Source: Spirochaetes bacterium GWB1_60_80 (lineage in GTDB: Bacteria; Spirochaetota; Spirochaetia; Treponematales; UBA12059). Taken from it: a stretch of DNA of 38,929 bases. The position numbers and the translations under genes were made by a program. The notes under the pieces were generated by a model. The model saw only the letters and a program-made list of their open reading frames with translations. It made no database searches and was not told where the DNA came from. The first letter of the stretch is position 1, and each line of letters opens with the position of its first letter. The stretch covers positions 1-38,929 of the forward strand of contig MIAR01000047.1 in NCBI GenBank assembly GCA_001829185.1, given 5' to 3'. This document shows, piece after piece, positions 23,594 through 31,742 of this stretch.

Positions 23594-23852
23594 CAAGCTG
23601 TGGAAAAGTTGTTGATTATCTCTTGAAAACCTAGTACTAAGCACCAGGCTAACCCTTGTCTCCTACTTTAAAAACTACCAGAAAGAGGGGGGAAGAAGAT
23701 TCTCTTATTATATATATAATTACGATTACAGAGCTCTTGCGACAATACTGCCGGTCACCTATTTTCTGTGTTTATCGTTCCTATTTTCTCCATTCTCTGA
23801 AATCAGCTATTGTGGATAACTTGTGCACAAAATGAAAACACCGACTTTTAGC
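23594..23852. other. AT-rich intergenic region with DnaA-box sequences
   Basis: A marked AT-rich island in a GC-rich window. Two exact matches to TTWTNCACA lie on the minus strand (TTTTCCACA at 23599-23607 and TTATCCACA at 23811-23819). The palindrome TTGTGCACAA (23821-23830) gives one-mismatch boxes on both strands. An AT-only stretch (TTATTATATATATAATTA) lies near 23705-23722. This could be a replication origin or DnaA-regulated region; dnaA or dnaN are not in the window, so the call is tentative. Confidence 0.45.
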
Positions 23853-23881
23853 TTGTCAAGTGCCCGGCCGCATGCTACAGT
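23853..23881 (+). promoter_or_regulatory. Promoter of the membrane-protein pair (leaderless type)
   Basis: TTGTCA at 23853-23858, a 17-base spacer, TACAGT at 23876-23881, seven bases, ATG at 23889. Confidence 0.7.
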
Positions 23882-23888
23882 TGAAATA

Positions 23889-24626
23889 ATGGAAAAGCTG
23901 GGTCGGGTTATTCTTCGCTACCTTATCGTCCTGATAGCCACCGATGGACTACTGGTCGGGTTGACGATACTGCAATGTATCCCTTCCTTGAAAACCCTGT
24001 CCGTAGTCGACTGGGAAGCCCAATTCGGCCAATTGGTCAGGCAAACACCGCTGATCGCATTGCCAGCGGCCACCATACTGACCTGTTTTCTCAGTTTCTA
24101 CCATATTACGCGGCTATTCCGATCCCGACTGGCTGGCTATTTGACGTTGGGTAGCCTTAATTTAATTATTTTCTGTCTGCCACTGTTGTTGCGACGCCTA
24201 GTGTGGCCCGAACTATTTCTAGCTACCCCGTTCCTGGATAGAACCCCGCTGGTCCGCTTTTTAAGCGGCTACCGTAGCCTGCTTGTCTGGCTGGACGCAG
24301 CAGGCGGCGAGAGCTGGCTGCTCATGCCACTGCTGGTCGCGCCGGCGGCCTGGCTGACGGCGGCGCTGTGGCCCTTGACCCGTTTTACCCGGCAGCGCCC
24401 CTTGTTCGGCGCTTTACTCGGGCCGGCTGGCTGCATCGGTCTCTTCTACCTGTTCTCGGTCTACCTCTCCCCGAGCAGCAATCAACTCTTCAAGTATATC
24501 GGCTTCACGCTGCCGGCCCACCACAGTGCCGCTATCCTGAGCCTGATGACGGTAGTGGCGCTCTACCTGTTCGACCTACTCTTCGCCTATAAACCGCTGG
24601 GCGTCAAAAAGGAAACCCATGCCTAG
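23889..24626 (+). CDS. Hypothetical multi-pass membrane protein
   Basis: A 245-residue protein with about six hydrophobic helices (first at about 9-28, last at about 215-235) and few charged loops. No family recognised. The ATG at 23889 is preferred to an earlier one at 23823 because it lies 7 bases after a good -10 box and begins directly before a membrane helix. The 3' end overlaps the next gene by 8 bases, which suggests the two proteins act together. In proteobacteria adjacent lptF and lptG genes have a similar layout, and this could be a reduced partner of the LptF-like protein downstream; that is speculative. Confidence 0.75.
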   Translation: MEKLGRVILRYLIVLIATDGLLVGLTILQCIPSLKTLSVVDWEAQFGQLVRQTPLIALPAATILTCFLSFYHITRLFRSRLAGYLTLGSLNLIIFCLPLLLRRLVWPELFLATPFLDRTPLVRFLSGYRSLLVWLDAAGGESWLLMPLLVAPAAWLTAALWPLTRFTRQRPLFGALLGPAGCIGLFYLFSVYLSPSSNQLFKYIGFTLPAHHSAAILSLMTVVALYLFDLLFAYKPLGVKKETHA

Positions 24627-26319
24627 GGCCGATTCTGCCAACAAATCACGACTGTTGCCGCTCACCGTACTGTTAGCCTTGGTTGGCTTCGGTATCGGCT
24701 TGGTTCTAGCCATCATCAATGGCCAGCGCCAGGAAATTCTACCCCACCTTGGGTTGTTCTGGGCCATCGGCCACGGCTTGGTCATGCTGGCCACCTGGGC
24801 ACCACCCATCCTGTTGGTCTCCGCCTGTACCTCGGGCGAGTTCACCACTCGGGGCATCAGTTTTGCCAGCGCCGCCAAGGGGACCATGATTCCAGCCCTG
24901 ATACTGGCCGGCGTGTTTTCTCTGTTCTATCTGTTCCTAGTGCCACCGGTTGAAGCTAAGCTCGACCGTTACCGCCAGACTAGTCTGCAATTCAACACCG
25001 CCCTGCGCGAACTGAACCTGGCTCTCCACGAGAACCGGCTGGAGGACGCCGGCCGCTACTTGCAGGTCTGCCGCGCCATCGCCATCAACGCCCCGGCCTG
25101 TCAGGAAGCCACCGAACGCTACCAAATGGCGGTGGTTCGCGCTACACGGCAAGTGGTAGAGGCGGAAGCAGAGACGGGAATGGCCAGCGCCATCGCTGAA
25201 AATACCTCTGACTGGCAAGCCGGCAACGATTTTTACCTCCAGGCTCGGCTGGCTTTGGAGGAAGGTCGTTATTTCGACGCTTATTTCCTGGCCCGACGCG
25301 CCCGAGCACTCTATCCGAATCGGGTGGAAGTACGGGTGCTCGAGAATCTGACCTGGGAAAGGCTGCAGAATGCGATTCCACCGGCGGAGCTGCAATCCGG
25401 CCGAGCTTATTACGCCCGCAAGGTTGAAGGTTACCGGCTCTTGGTCGAAGAAGAATATCTGCTGGCCTTCCGCCTGTTCAGCATCCTGGCCAGCGAGCGC
25501 CCCGACGATCCGGACCTCCGCACTTACTTAGCGCGCAGCCAGACTGGCTTGGCTCAGACTTACTTTTTCGTCGACGAATACGAAGCTGCCCTCAAGCGCT
25601 ACCGATCCCTGCCGCTGGATTTCAATCTCACGCTCGACGATAGGCAGCTCCGGCTGCAGGCGGAATTGGCGCTAGCCGGCCCGGACGGTATTTTCTTCAA
25701 GAATGTCACCTACCGACAAGACGGAGCCGACGCCATTCTGATGGGCAGTCCGCTGGCCCGCCTGACTGGCAACAGTCTTATCCCTCGCGCGGTGCAGCGC
25801 GAGCGGCCGGCAGAAACCCTGGAGCCGCTCTGGCAAAGCGACGCGGCCACCGGGTTGGCCGTTCTGGCCAACCTGCCCTTCAACGAAGAAGACGTCCGCC
25901 TGGTAATGCAATTTTCCGGCCAGCCAGGCGATATTCCCCTGCATCACCTCTTGTTCTCGCTGGACGAGGCCGCCCGGCTAGGGCGCGATCGAACTACGCT
26001 GCAGCGCGAATTGGGGTTGCGCCTGTCTTATCCCTTTACGATGATAATACTAGTGTTGCTTGGCATTGCCCTGGGCATGCGGTTTCGCGGACCTAACAGC
26101 CCTGGGCCAGTTTCCATCGTCATCGGCTCGCCGCTACTAGTGTTACTGGCCAGTCTGCCTATCAAGATTTTCAGTGACGGCAGCCTGATACTGCTCAACT
26201 TGCTGGCCAGCCAAACCGGTTTGGCTAGCTTCCTGGCCGCCTGGCTGGGAATGCTGGCGGGAGTAACCGTCCTCTGCCTGCTGTTGGCCGTAAAAATCGC
26301 GGCCGCCAGCCCGGTCTAG
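24619..26319 (+). CDS. Membrane protein with LptF/G-like topology and TPR-like periplasmic domain
   Basis: A 566-residue protein. Three N-terminal helices (about 12-35, 45-72, 88-113) are followed by a large soluble region (about 115-450) and three C-terminal helices (about 468-487, 495-515, 535-560). The soluble region has TPR-like helices: ALRELNLALHENRLEDAGRYL, FYLQARLALEEGRYFDAYFLARRARALYP, YYARKVEGYRLLVEEEYLLAFRLFSIL. The segment LSYPFTMIILVLLGIALGMRFRG strongly recalls the fourth helix of LptF/LptG permeases, which also have 3+3 helices around a periplasmic domain, although theirs is a beta-jellyroll. The ribosome site AAGGA lies inside the preceding gene. A transport or envelope-assembly role is inferred. 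Confidence 0.75.
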   Translation: MPRADSANKSRLLPLTVLLALVGFGIGLVLAIINGQRQEILPHLGLFWAIGHGLVMLATWAPPILLVSACTSGEFTTRGISFASAAKGTMIPALILAGVFSLFYLFLVPPVEAKLDRYRQTSLQFNTALRELNLALHENRLEDAGRYLQVCRAIAINAPACQEATERYQMAVVRATRQVVEAEAETGMASAIAENTSDWQAGNDFYLQARLALEEGRYFDAYFLARRARALYPNRVEVRVLENLTWERLQNAIPPAELQSGRAYYARKVEGYRLLVEEEYLLAFRLFSILASERPDDPDLRTYLARSQTGLAQTYFFVDEYEAALKRYRSLPLDFNLTLDDRQLRLQAELALAGPDGIFFKNVTYRQDGADAILMGSPLARLTGNSLIPRAVQRERPAETLEPLWQSDAATGLAVLANLPFNEEDVRLVMQFSGQPGDIPLHHLLFSLDEAARLGRDRTTLQRELGLRLSYPFTMIILVLLGIALGMRFRGPNSPGPVSIVIGSPLLVLLASLPIKIFSDGSLILLNLLASQTGLASFLAAWLGMLAGVTVLCLLLAVKIAAASPV

Positions 26320-26339
26320 CGACCGGCGGCGGCTAGCAC

Positions 26340-27620
26340 TTATTCCGGCAGTCGTTCGATTTTAGCCCCCAAGGCCTGCAGGCGCTCGGTCAAACGCTCG
26401 TATCCTCGCTCAATCTGGTAGACATTCTTAATGGTGCTGCAGCCCTCAGCGCAGAGCGCAGCAATGACCATCGCCATGCCGGCCCGGACGTCGGGCGATA
26501 CCAACTCCGAACCGCGCAGCCGAGTCGGGCCGGATACCACTGCGCGGTGCGGATCACAGAGCACAATCCGGGCACCCATGCCAATCAGCTTGTCTACGAA
26601 AAACATGCGCGACTCGAACATCTTTTCGAAAACCAGCACCGTGCCCTCGACCTGAGTGGCCACCACCGTCATGATCGACGTCAAGTCGGGCGGGAAGCCT
26701 GGCCAGGGCGCGTCGTCGATCTTTGGGATCATGCCGCCCAGGTCGGTCTGGACGCGCAACCCCTGGCCGGGGTGGACGTGCAGGCTGTCGCCTTCCTTGC
26801 TCCAGGTGATGCCCAACTTGGCAAAACCGATCTTGATCATGCGCAAGTCGTCGTGATTGACCCCGGCGATGGTCAGATCGCCGCGGCTGACGGCCGCCAA
26901 CCCTATAAAGGAGCCGACCTCCATAAAATCGGGCCCGATGGTAAAATCAGCCCCATGCAGGCTGGCGACGCCATCGATCTGCAAAATATTGGAGCCGATG
27001 CCGCTGATACGCGCGCCCATGGCGATCAGCAAGCGGCAGAGGTCCTGAACATGCGGTTCGCTGGCGGCATTGCGGATGAAGCTAGTGCCCTCGGCCAAGG
27101 CGGCGGCCATGACCGCATTCTCGGTGGCCGTCACCGAAGCCTCGTCCAGGAAAATATCGGCGCCTTTGAGCTTGTTGGCGACAAACTGGAACGTGCCGTC
27201 GATTTCGATACGCGCGCCGAGTTCCTCAAGGGCCAGCAGATGGGTATCCAGACGGCGGCGGCCGATGACGTCGCCACCCGGTGGCGGCAGCTGCACCCGG
27301 CCGAAACGGGCCAGAATCGGGCCGGCGAACAGGATGGAAGCCCGCACCTTGGCAGCTAGCGCCGATGGCAGCTCGGTTCCCGAGGCCTGGCCGGCGTCGA
27401 TGCGCCAGGTATTGTTGGCCAGCTTCTCGACCGTCGCGCCCAGCGACCGGCAAACGTCAAGCATGACATTAACGTCCTCGATCTCGGGAATATTGTGCAG
27501 GATGACAGCCTCCGTGGCCATCATGGCGGCTGCGATGCAAGGCAAGGCCGCATTCTTGTTGCCGCTGATGCGGACGGTTCCCTTGAGAGGATGCCCGCCG
27601 TCGATCTTATACTTATACAT
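26340..27620 (-). CDS. murA: UDP-N-acetylglucosamine 1-carboxyvinyltransferase
   Basis: A 426-residue cytoplasmic enzyme for the first committed step of peptidoglycan synthesis: enolpyruvyl transfer from PEP to UDP-GlcNAc. Key marks: SGNKNAALP with Lys 22, RASILFAGPILARFG, the active-site loop PPPGGDVIGRRRLD, and SPDVRAGMAMVIAALCAEG with the conserved Arg. The loop residue normally Cys (PGGCxIG, Cys 115 in E. coli) is Asp 117 here. Cys-to-Asp MurA enzymes stay active but are not alkylated by fosfomycin, so natural fosfomycin resistance of this target is expected. The start at 27620 has no ribosome site and sits 6 bases after the predicted -10 box. It is divergent from fhs. Confidence 0.96.
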   Translation of the reverse strand: MYKYKIDGGHPLKGTVRISGNKNAALPCIAAAMMATEAVILHNIPEIEDVNVMLDVCRSLGATVEKLANNTWRIDAGQASGTELPSALAAKVRASILFAGPILARFGRVQLPPPGGDVIGRRRLDTHLLALEELGARIEIDGTFQFVANKLKGADIFLDEASVTATENAVMAAALAEGTSFIRNAASEPHVQDLCRLLIAMGARISGIGSNILQIDGVASLHGADFTIGPDFMEVGSFIGLAAVSRGDLTIAGVNHDDLRMIKIGFAKLGITWSKEGDSLHVHPGQGLRVQTDLGGMIPKIDDAPWPGFPPDLTSIMTVVATQVEGTVLVFEKMFESRMFFVDKLIGMGARIVLCDPHRAVVSGPTRLRGSELVSPDVRAGMAMVIAALCAEGCSTIKNVYQIERGYERLTERLQALGAKIERLPE

Positions 27621-27626
27621 ACCGGC

Positions 27627-27655
27627 ATGGTATACGGACGCGGCCGATTGGTCAA
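27627..27655 (-). promoter_or_regulatory. Promoter of murA (leaderless type)
   Basis: On the minus strand TTGACC (27655-27650), a 17-base spacer, TACCAT (27632-27627), six bases, ATG at 27620. A second -10-like TATACC (27634-27629) overlaps it but leaves only a 15-base spacer. Confidence 0.6.
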
Positions 27656-27663
27656 CGCTGAAT

Positions 27664-27692
27664 TTGACTGGTCATTCCGTATCCATTACAGT
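27664..27692 (+). promoter_or_regulatory. Promoter of fhs
   Basis: TTGACT at 27664-27669, a 17-base spacer and TACAGT at 27687-27692. The predicted start near 27699 leaves a leader of about 86 bases. It stands back to back with the murA promoter. Confidence 0.65.
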
Positions 27693-27724
27693 GGAGGCTA
27701 CGGTTGCGACCAGAATCGCCCAGT

Positions 27725-27743
27725 GCCCGGCAAACAGCCGGGC
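27725..27743 (+). promoter_or_regulatory. Leader hairpin upstream of fhs
   Basis: A perfect seven-pair stem GCCCGGC/GCCGGGC with an AAACA loop within the fhs leader, 41 bases before the start codon. It could affect mRNA stability or translation. The leader does not look like a known tetrahydrofolate riboswitch. Confidence 0.4.
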
Positions 27744-27784
27744 GCGACGATGCACCCAGCCGATTCCACGTTCCGGGAGGTTCC

Positions 27785-29548
27785 ATGGCCCTGCAGAAAA
27801 AGAATCCGGTCCCCAGCGACATCGAGATAGCCCAGGAAACTAGCATCCAGCCAATCGTCGAAATAGCCGGCCGCTACGGTATCTGCAACGAGTGCATCGA
27901 CCACTTTGGCAAGTACAAGGCCAAGGTTCGCCTGGAATACCTTCAGCAAAGCGCCAGCTTGCCAAAGCGGGCCAAATACATCGACGTTACGGCCATTACG
28001 CCCACCCCGCTGGGCGAAGGCAAGACCACCACCACCGTCGGCCTGACCCAGGGGCTCGGCTTCCTCGGCAAGCAAGCCATCGCGGCCATCCGCCAACCGA
28101 GCATGGGACCGACCTTCGGCATCAAGGGCGGCGCCGCCGGTGGCGGCTACAGCCAGATCGTGCCGATGGAAGACTTCAACCTGCACTTAACCGGCGACAT
28201 CCACGCCGTCGCCTCGGCCCACAATCTCTGCGCCGCCGCCCTGGATGCCCGCATGTACCATGAAGAGCGCTGGGGGGAAGAATTCTTCCGCAAACAAAGC
28301 CTCGAAAAACTGAACATCAATCCCCATCAGGTACTGTGGCGCCGAGTAGTGGACATGAACGACCGGCCGATGCGCAGCATCCTGACCGGCATCGGCGGCC
28401 TGGATAACGGACCGCTGCGCGAAACCGGCTTCGACATCGCCGTAGCCAGCGAAGTTATGGCCATCCTGGCCCTGGCCAAAGACCTGCGCGACCTGCGCGA
28501 ACGCATCGGCCGCATCGTCATCGCCATCGACAAGCAAGGCAAAGCCATCACCACCGAGCTGCTCGGCGTGGCCGGCGCCATGACTATCCTGCTTAAAGAC
28601 GCCATCAAACCCAACATCCTGCAAACCCTGGAAGAACAGCTGGCCTTCGTGCACGCCGGCCCCTTCGCCAACATCGCCCACGGCAACTCCTCGGTCATCG
28701 CCGATATCATCGCCACCAAGATCGGCGACTATGTGGTTACCGAGAGCGGCTTCGGCGCCGACATGGGCTTCGAAAAATTCGTCGACATCAAGTGCCGCAC
28801 TTCCGGCATCTTCCCCGACGCTGTCGTGGTCGTAGCCACAGTACGAGCCCTTAAAATGCACGGCGGCGGCCCCAAGGTGGTCCCCGGCAAGTCGCTGGCC
28901 GCCGAGTACAAGCAGGAGAACCTGGAGTTGGTGCGGAAGGGCCTGCCCAACCTGCTGGCCCACCTGAACATCGTCAAGCAATTCGGCGTGCCGGCCGTAG
29001 TGGCCATCAATGCCTTCCCGACCGATACCGCCGCCGAGTGGGACCTGATCCGCGACGCAGCCATCAAAGCTGGCGCCTTCGACGCTACAGTCACCAAGAA
29101 CTGGGCCGAGGGCGGCGCCGGCGCAGCCGACTTGGCTAAGGCCGTCATCAAGGCCGCCGACCAACCGAGCGCGGTCAAGCCATACTACCCGCTGGACCTT
29201 TCCATCAAGCAAAAAATCGAGCGCGTCGCCACCGGCATATATGGCGCCGACCGCGTCAGCTATTCGCCGGAGGCCGAAAAGGCCATCGACCGTTTCAGCG
29301 AGCTAGGTTACGACAGCCTGCCGATCTGCATGGCCAAGACGCAGTACTCGCTGTCGCACGACCCGGCCTTCAAGGGAGCGCCCAAGGGCTTTGTCTTCCC
29401 GATCAACGACGTGCGGCTGGCGGCCGGCGCCGGCTTCATCTATCCGTTGTCCGGCGAGGTTACCACCATGCCCGGCCTATCCAGCAAGCCCGGCTACCAC
29501 GGCATGGATATCGACGTCGAAACCGGGCGGATTATCGGCCTATCCTAA
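27785..29548 (+). CDS. fhs: Formate--tetrahydrofolate ligase
   Basis: A 587-residue cytoplasmic enzyme that makes 10-formyl-THF from formate, THF and ATP. It feeds purine and fMet synthesis, and is also the formate-entry step of the methyl branch of the Wood-Ljungdahl pathway, as known in acetogenic termite-gut treponemes. Diagnostic sequence: the P-loop TPTPLGEGKTTTTVGL, RQPSMGPTFGIKGGAAGGGY, VPMEDFNLHLTGDIHA, FVHAGPFANIAHGNSS, ESGFGADMGFEKF and the C-terminal SGEVTTMPGLSSKPGYHGMD. The start is ATG 27785 with GGGAGG 6 bases upstream. The protein is somewhat longer than the usual about 557 residues. No other Wood-Ljungdahl gene is in the window, so acetogenesis cannot be claimed. Confidence 0.97.
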   Translation: MALQKKNPVPSDIEIAQETSIQPIVEIAGRYGICNECIDHFGKYKAKVRLEYLQQSASLPKRAKYIDVTAITPTPLGEGKTTTTVGLTQGLGFLGKQAIAAIRQPSMGPTFGIKGGAAGGGYSQIVPMEDFNLHLTGDIHAVASAHNLCAAALDARMYHEERWGEEFFRKQSLEKLNINPHQVLWRRVVDMNDRPMRSILTGIGGLDNGPLRETGFDIAVASEVMAILALAKDLRDLRERIGRIVIAIDKQGKAITTELLGVAGAMTILLKDAIKPNILQTLEEQLAFVHAGPFANIAHGNSSVIADIIATKIGDYVVTESGFGADMGFEKFVDIKCRTSGIFPDAVVVVATVRALKMHGGGPKVVPGKSLAAEYKQENLELVRKGLPNLLAHLNIVKQFGVPAVVAINAFPTDTAAEWDLIRDAAIKAGAFDATVTKNWAEGGAGAADLAKAVIKAADQPSAVKPYYPLDLSIKQKIERVATGIYGADRVSYSPEAEKAIDRFSELGYDSLPICMAKTQYSLSHDPAFKGAPKGFVFPINDVRLAAGAGFIYPLSGEVTTMPGLSSKPGYHGMDIDVETGRIIGLS

Positions 29549-29569
29549 AGGCCACCACCAGTTGCCGGC

Positions 29570-30343
29570 TCAAGCGCCAGATGTTTTTGTAACATCCAGC
29601 GCCGGCATGCCCCCACCCAGCAACCTTATGGCGTTGCCGAAGATCAGCAGCCTAGCCAGCTCCGGCCGCAAACCTAGCGTCCGGGCGATGTCCAGCACCA
29701 CCCGGCCGATCAACTCCGGCCCGTCCAGCCTGCCGCCCAGCCACTTTTCAGCCGTCGGGTTGTCGGTCTCGGCCAGGATCAGCTCCGGCGGCGTCTGGCG
29801 TAGCTGACGGCGCACCGTCCAGGAGTAACGCAACTCGCAGCCGAAAGTCTGATAGTAGCCGCGGTCGAGCAGTCGGCGGTAGACGGAATTAGGTCCGTGA
29901 TACCAGTGGATCACCGCCTTAGTCACTTTATAATAATCGAGCATCTCGAGCACGCGCCGCTCCGCCCCCTTGGTATGGATAACGCAATACTTGTCCCGGG
30001 CGGCGCAATGCGCCAGAAACCAGCTAAAAACCGCCTCCTGATCGCGCTTGGGCACCTGACGCCACCACCGTTGATCCAACCCGATCTCGCCGATCAGGCT
30101 GCCGGCTTCCAGCAAGGGCAACAGCCCTTCCAGCCGGGGCGCGTATTCGGTGGCCCGCGAAGGATGGATGCCGAAGGTCGGAATTATGCGCCGACTGCGC
30201 TCGGCCAAGGCCAGGGTAGCCAAGTAGGACGGCACGTCGACCGAGCAGGCCACGGCCATGATGTCCGCCCGCTCCATGGCGGCCAGGCAGCCGTCGGGGT
30301 CGGCGTACTGGTGCAAGTGGGTATGAAAATCGATATACGCCAT
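29570..30343 (-). CDS. TatD-family metal-dependent hydrolase
   Basis: A 257-residue amidohydrolase-fold protein of the TatD group, some of which act as DNases or D-aminoacyl-tRNA-type hydrolases. Metal-site marks: FHTHLH near the N-terminus (His 7 and His 9), SLIGEIGLD (Glu), CVIHTKGAERRV (His), VIHWYHGP (His) and ILAETDNP (Asp). The usual HCFSG-type segment reads HWYHG. The start has GGGAGG 7 bases upstream; a TTGCTT-17-CAAAAT promoter lies at 30399-30371. It is convergent with fhs (21 bases apart) and divergent from flaB. The exact substrate is unknown. Confidence 0.9.
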   Translation of the reverse strand: MAYIDFHTHLHQYADPDGCLAAMERADIMAVACSVDVPSYLATLALAERSRRIIPTFGIHPSRATEYAPRLEGLLPLLEAGSLIGEIGLDQRWWRQVPKRDQEAVFSWFLAHCAARDKYCVIHTKGAERRVLEMLDYYKVTKAVIHWYHGPNSVYRRLLDRGYYQTFGCELRYSWTVRRQLRQTPPELILAETDNPTAEKWLGGRLDGPELIGRVVLDIARTLGLRPELARLLIFGNAIRLLGGGMPALDVTKTSGA

Positions 30344-30370
30344 GCAAGCCTCCCACCGACCTTGTCCAGA

Positions 30371-30399
30371 ATTTTGCTACTTGGCCCCAAAAAAAGCAA
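30371..30399 (-). promoter_or_regulatory. Probable promoter of the TatD-like gene
   Basis: Minus strand: TTGCTT (30399-30394), a 17-base spacer, CAAAAT (30376-30371), with about 20 bases of leader containing GGGAGG. Confidence 0.45.
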
Positions 30400-30467
30400 G
30401 CCTGCGCTGCCATATTTCCAACAGCCTGAACCAATCCCGGATAGCCAAAAAATCCAGCTCCCCGCCC

Positions 30468-30494
30468 TAAAGTCGCCGCCAGCGACGCCGATAA
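30468..30494 (+). promoter_or_regulatory. Sigma-28 (FliA) promoter of flaB
   Basis: TAAA at 30468-30471, a 15-base spacer and GCCGATAA at 30487-30494: an exact match to the flagellar sigma-28 consensus. Transcription should start near 30502, leaving a leader of about 196 bases. Confidence 0.85.
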
Positions 30495-30501
30495 CTAGAG
30501 G

Positions 30502-30697
30502 GAGGGCAGTCAACAACTGCTGTCGCTGGCGCGCGCGAGTCGGCAGCAGCCAACAGGCTGGTCTCACGGTTCAAGGTTCACAGGGAAACCTGGAGGAGCA
30601 TACCGTACTACACAGCACGCAATCGGCAAGGATGCCGGGTGGCCATCGGGGCAACGGCCTCGGGTACAGCCACTGACTTCACGGAAAGGAGACAGGT
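30502..30697 (+). promoter_or_regulatory. Long flaB leader with CsrA-type GGA sites
   Basis: The roughly 196-base untranslated leader between the sigma-28 promoter and flaB holds no gene. It contains a small hairpin, CGGC-AAGGAT-GCCG (30624-30637), that presents GGA in its loop, the classic CsrA-binding shape. Further GGA motifs lie at about 30586-30597 and in the AAGGAG ribosome site. Translational control of flagellin by CsrA, known in Bacillus subtilis, is a reasonable inference. Confidence 0.5.
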
Positions 30698-31558
30698 ATG
30701 ATTATCAATCACAACCTTAGCGCGATGTACGCAAATCGTTCGCTTGGCGTAACGAACGGCTTCAGCGACAGGAACATGGAGAAATTGTCTTCGGGCATGC
30801 GGATCAACCGCGCTGGCGACGATGCTTCTGGTCTTGCGGTATCGGAAAAAATGCGCTCACAGATCCGCGGCTTGCAGCGGGCTTCGAAAAATGCGTTGGA
30901 TGGCATTTCGTTCATCCAGACGGCGGAAGGGTTCCTCCAGTCCTCGCAGGATATCATCCAGCGGGTTCGGGAGCTGGCCGTGCAGGCTTCCAACGGTATC
31001 TATACTGCTGAAGACCGCATGCAGATCCAGGTGGAAGTTTCCCAGCTGGTCGACGAAATCGACCGCATCGCCAGTCATGCCCAGTTCAACGGCCTCAACC
31101 TCCTGACCGGACGGTTTGCCCGCGAAACCGGTGAAAACGTCGTAACCGCCTCCATGTGGCTGCACATTGGTGCCAACATGGACCAGCGCGAACAGGTGTA
31201 CATCGGTACCATGACTGCCGGCGGCCTCGGTGTTCGAAACGCCGCCGACAACACCATCCTGTCTTTGTCCGCCCCGGACAGTGCCAACCGAGCCATCGGT
31301 ACGCTTGACCAGGCGCTCAAGACCATCAACAAGCAGCGCGCCGACCTCGGTGCCTACCAGAATCGGCTCGAGTATGCCATCCGTGGCATCGACATCGGCG
31401 CCGAGAACCTGCAGGCTGCCGAGAGTCGCATCCGCGACACCGACATGGCCAGCGAGATGGTCGAGTTCACCAAGAACCGGATCCTCGCCCAGGCCGGCAA
31501 CGCGATGCTCGCCCAAGCCAATCAGAAAACCCAACAGGTTCTGCAGCTCCTCCAGTAA
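30698..31558 (+). CDS. flaB: Periplasmic flagellin core protein FlaB
   Basis: A 286-residue flagellin, the main core subunit of the endoflagellar filament that runs in the spirochaete periplasm. The N-terminal D0/D1 region ([42 protein letters not shown]) and the C-terminal D1/D0 region ([33 protein letters not shown]) are classic; the variable outer domains are missing, as usual in spirochaetes. No signal peptide is present because export is by the flagellar type III system. It has an AAGGAG ribosome site, a sigma-28 promoter about 200 bases upstream and an efficient terminator right behind. The gene is monocistronic and is the best taxonomic marker in the window. Confidence 0.97.
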   Translation: MIINHNLSAMYANRSLGVTNGFSDRNMEKLSSGMRINRAGDDASGLAVSEKMRSQIRGLQRASKNALDGISFIQTAEGFLQSSQDIIQRVRELAVQASNGIYTAEDRMQIQVEVSQLVDEIDRIASHAQFNGLNLLTGRFARETGENVVTASMWLHIGANMDQREQVYIGTMTAGGLGVRNAADNTILSLSAPDSANRAIGTLDQALKTINKQRADLGAYQNRLEYAIRGIDIGAENLQAAESRIRDTDMASEMVEFTKNRILAQAGNAMLAQANQKTQQVLQLLQ

Positions 31559-31575
31559 CAGTTCCAGGGTGGACG

Positions 31576-31607
31576 AAAAAGGCTCCCGTTCGCGGGGGCC
31601 TTTTTTT
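31576..31607 (+). terminator. Intrinsic terminator of flaB
   Basis: GGCTCCCG (31581-31588) pairs with CGGGGGCC (31593-31600) around a TTCG loop, preceded by AAAAA and followed by seven T residues. Confidence 0.93.
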
Positions 31608-31705
31608 AAGCCTGGCGACCAAGCGTCCGGCTGCCTGACACGGCTGGTGCGCGACGCTACCTACCCGTCCACGGCCACTGCGCTGTAGACTTCGCGCCAC
31701 GACCC

Positions 31706-31734
31706 TTGCCTCTGCGCCGCGCCGCCAATATAAT
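31706..31734 (+). promoter_or_regulatory. Promoter of the 557-residue hypothetical (leaderless type)
   Basis: TTGCCT at 31706-31711, a 17-base spacer, a perfect TATAAT at 31729-31734, eight bases, ATG at 31743, no Shine-Dalgarno. Confidence 0.72.
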
Positions 31735-31742
31735 AACCGGCA

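Noticed and set aside
27693-27784. Tetrahydrofolate riboswitch in the fhs leader
   Set aside because: The leader lacks the conserved core expected for known THF riboswitches; only a simple hairpin is visible.
28187-29212. Long open frame (341 codons) on the minus strand inside fhs
   Set aside because: Antisense to an unmistakable formate-THF ligase; Asp/Gly/Val-rich shadow produced by GC-rich codon usage; no ribosome site or domain.
27693-29548. Calling the organism an acetogen from fhs
   Set aside because: fhs is widespread in non-acetogens and no other Wood-Ljungdahl gene is in the window.
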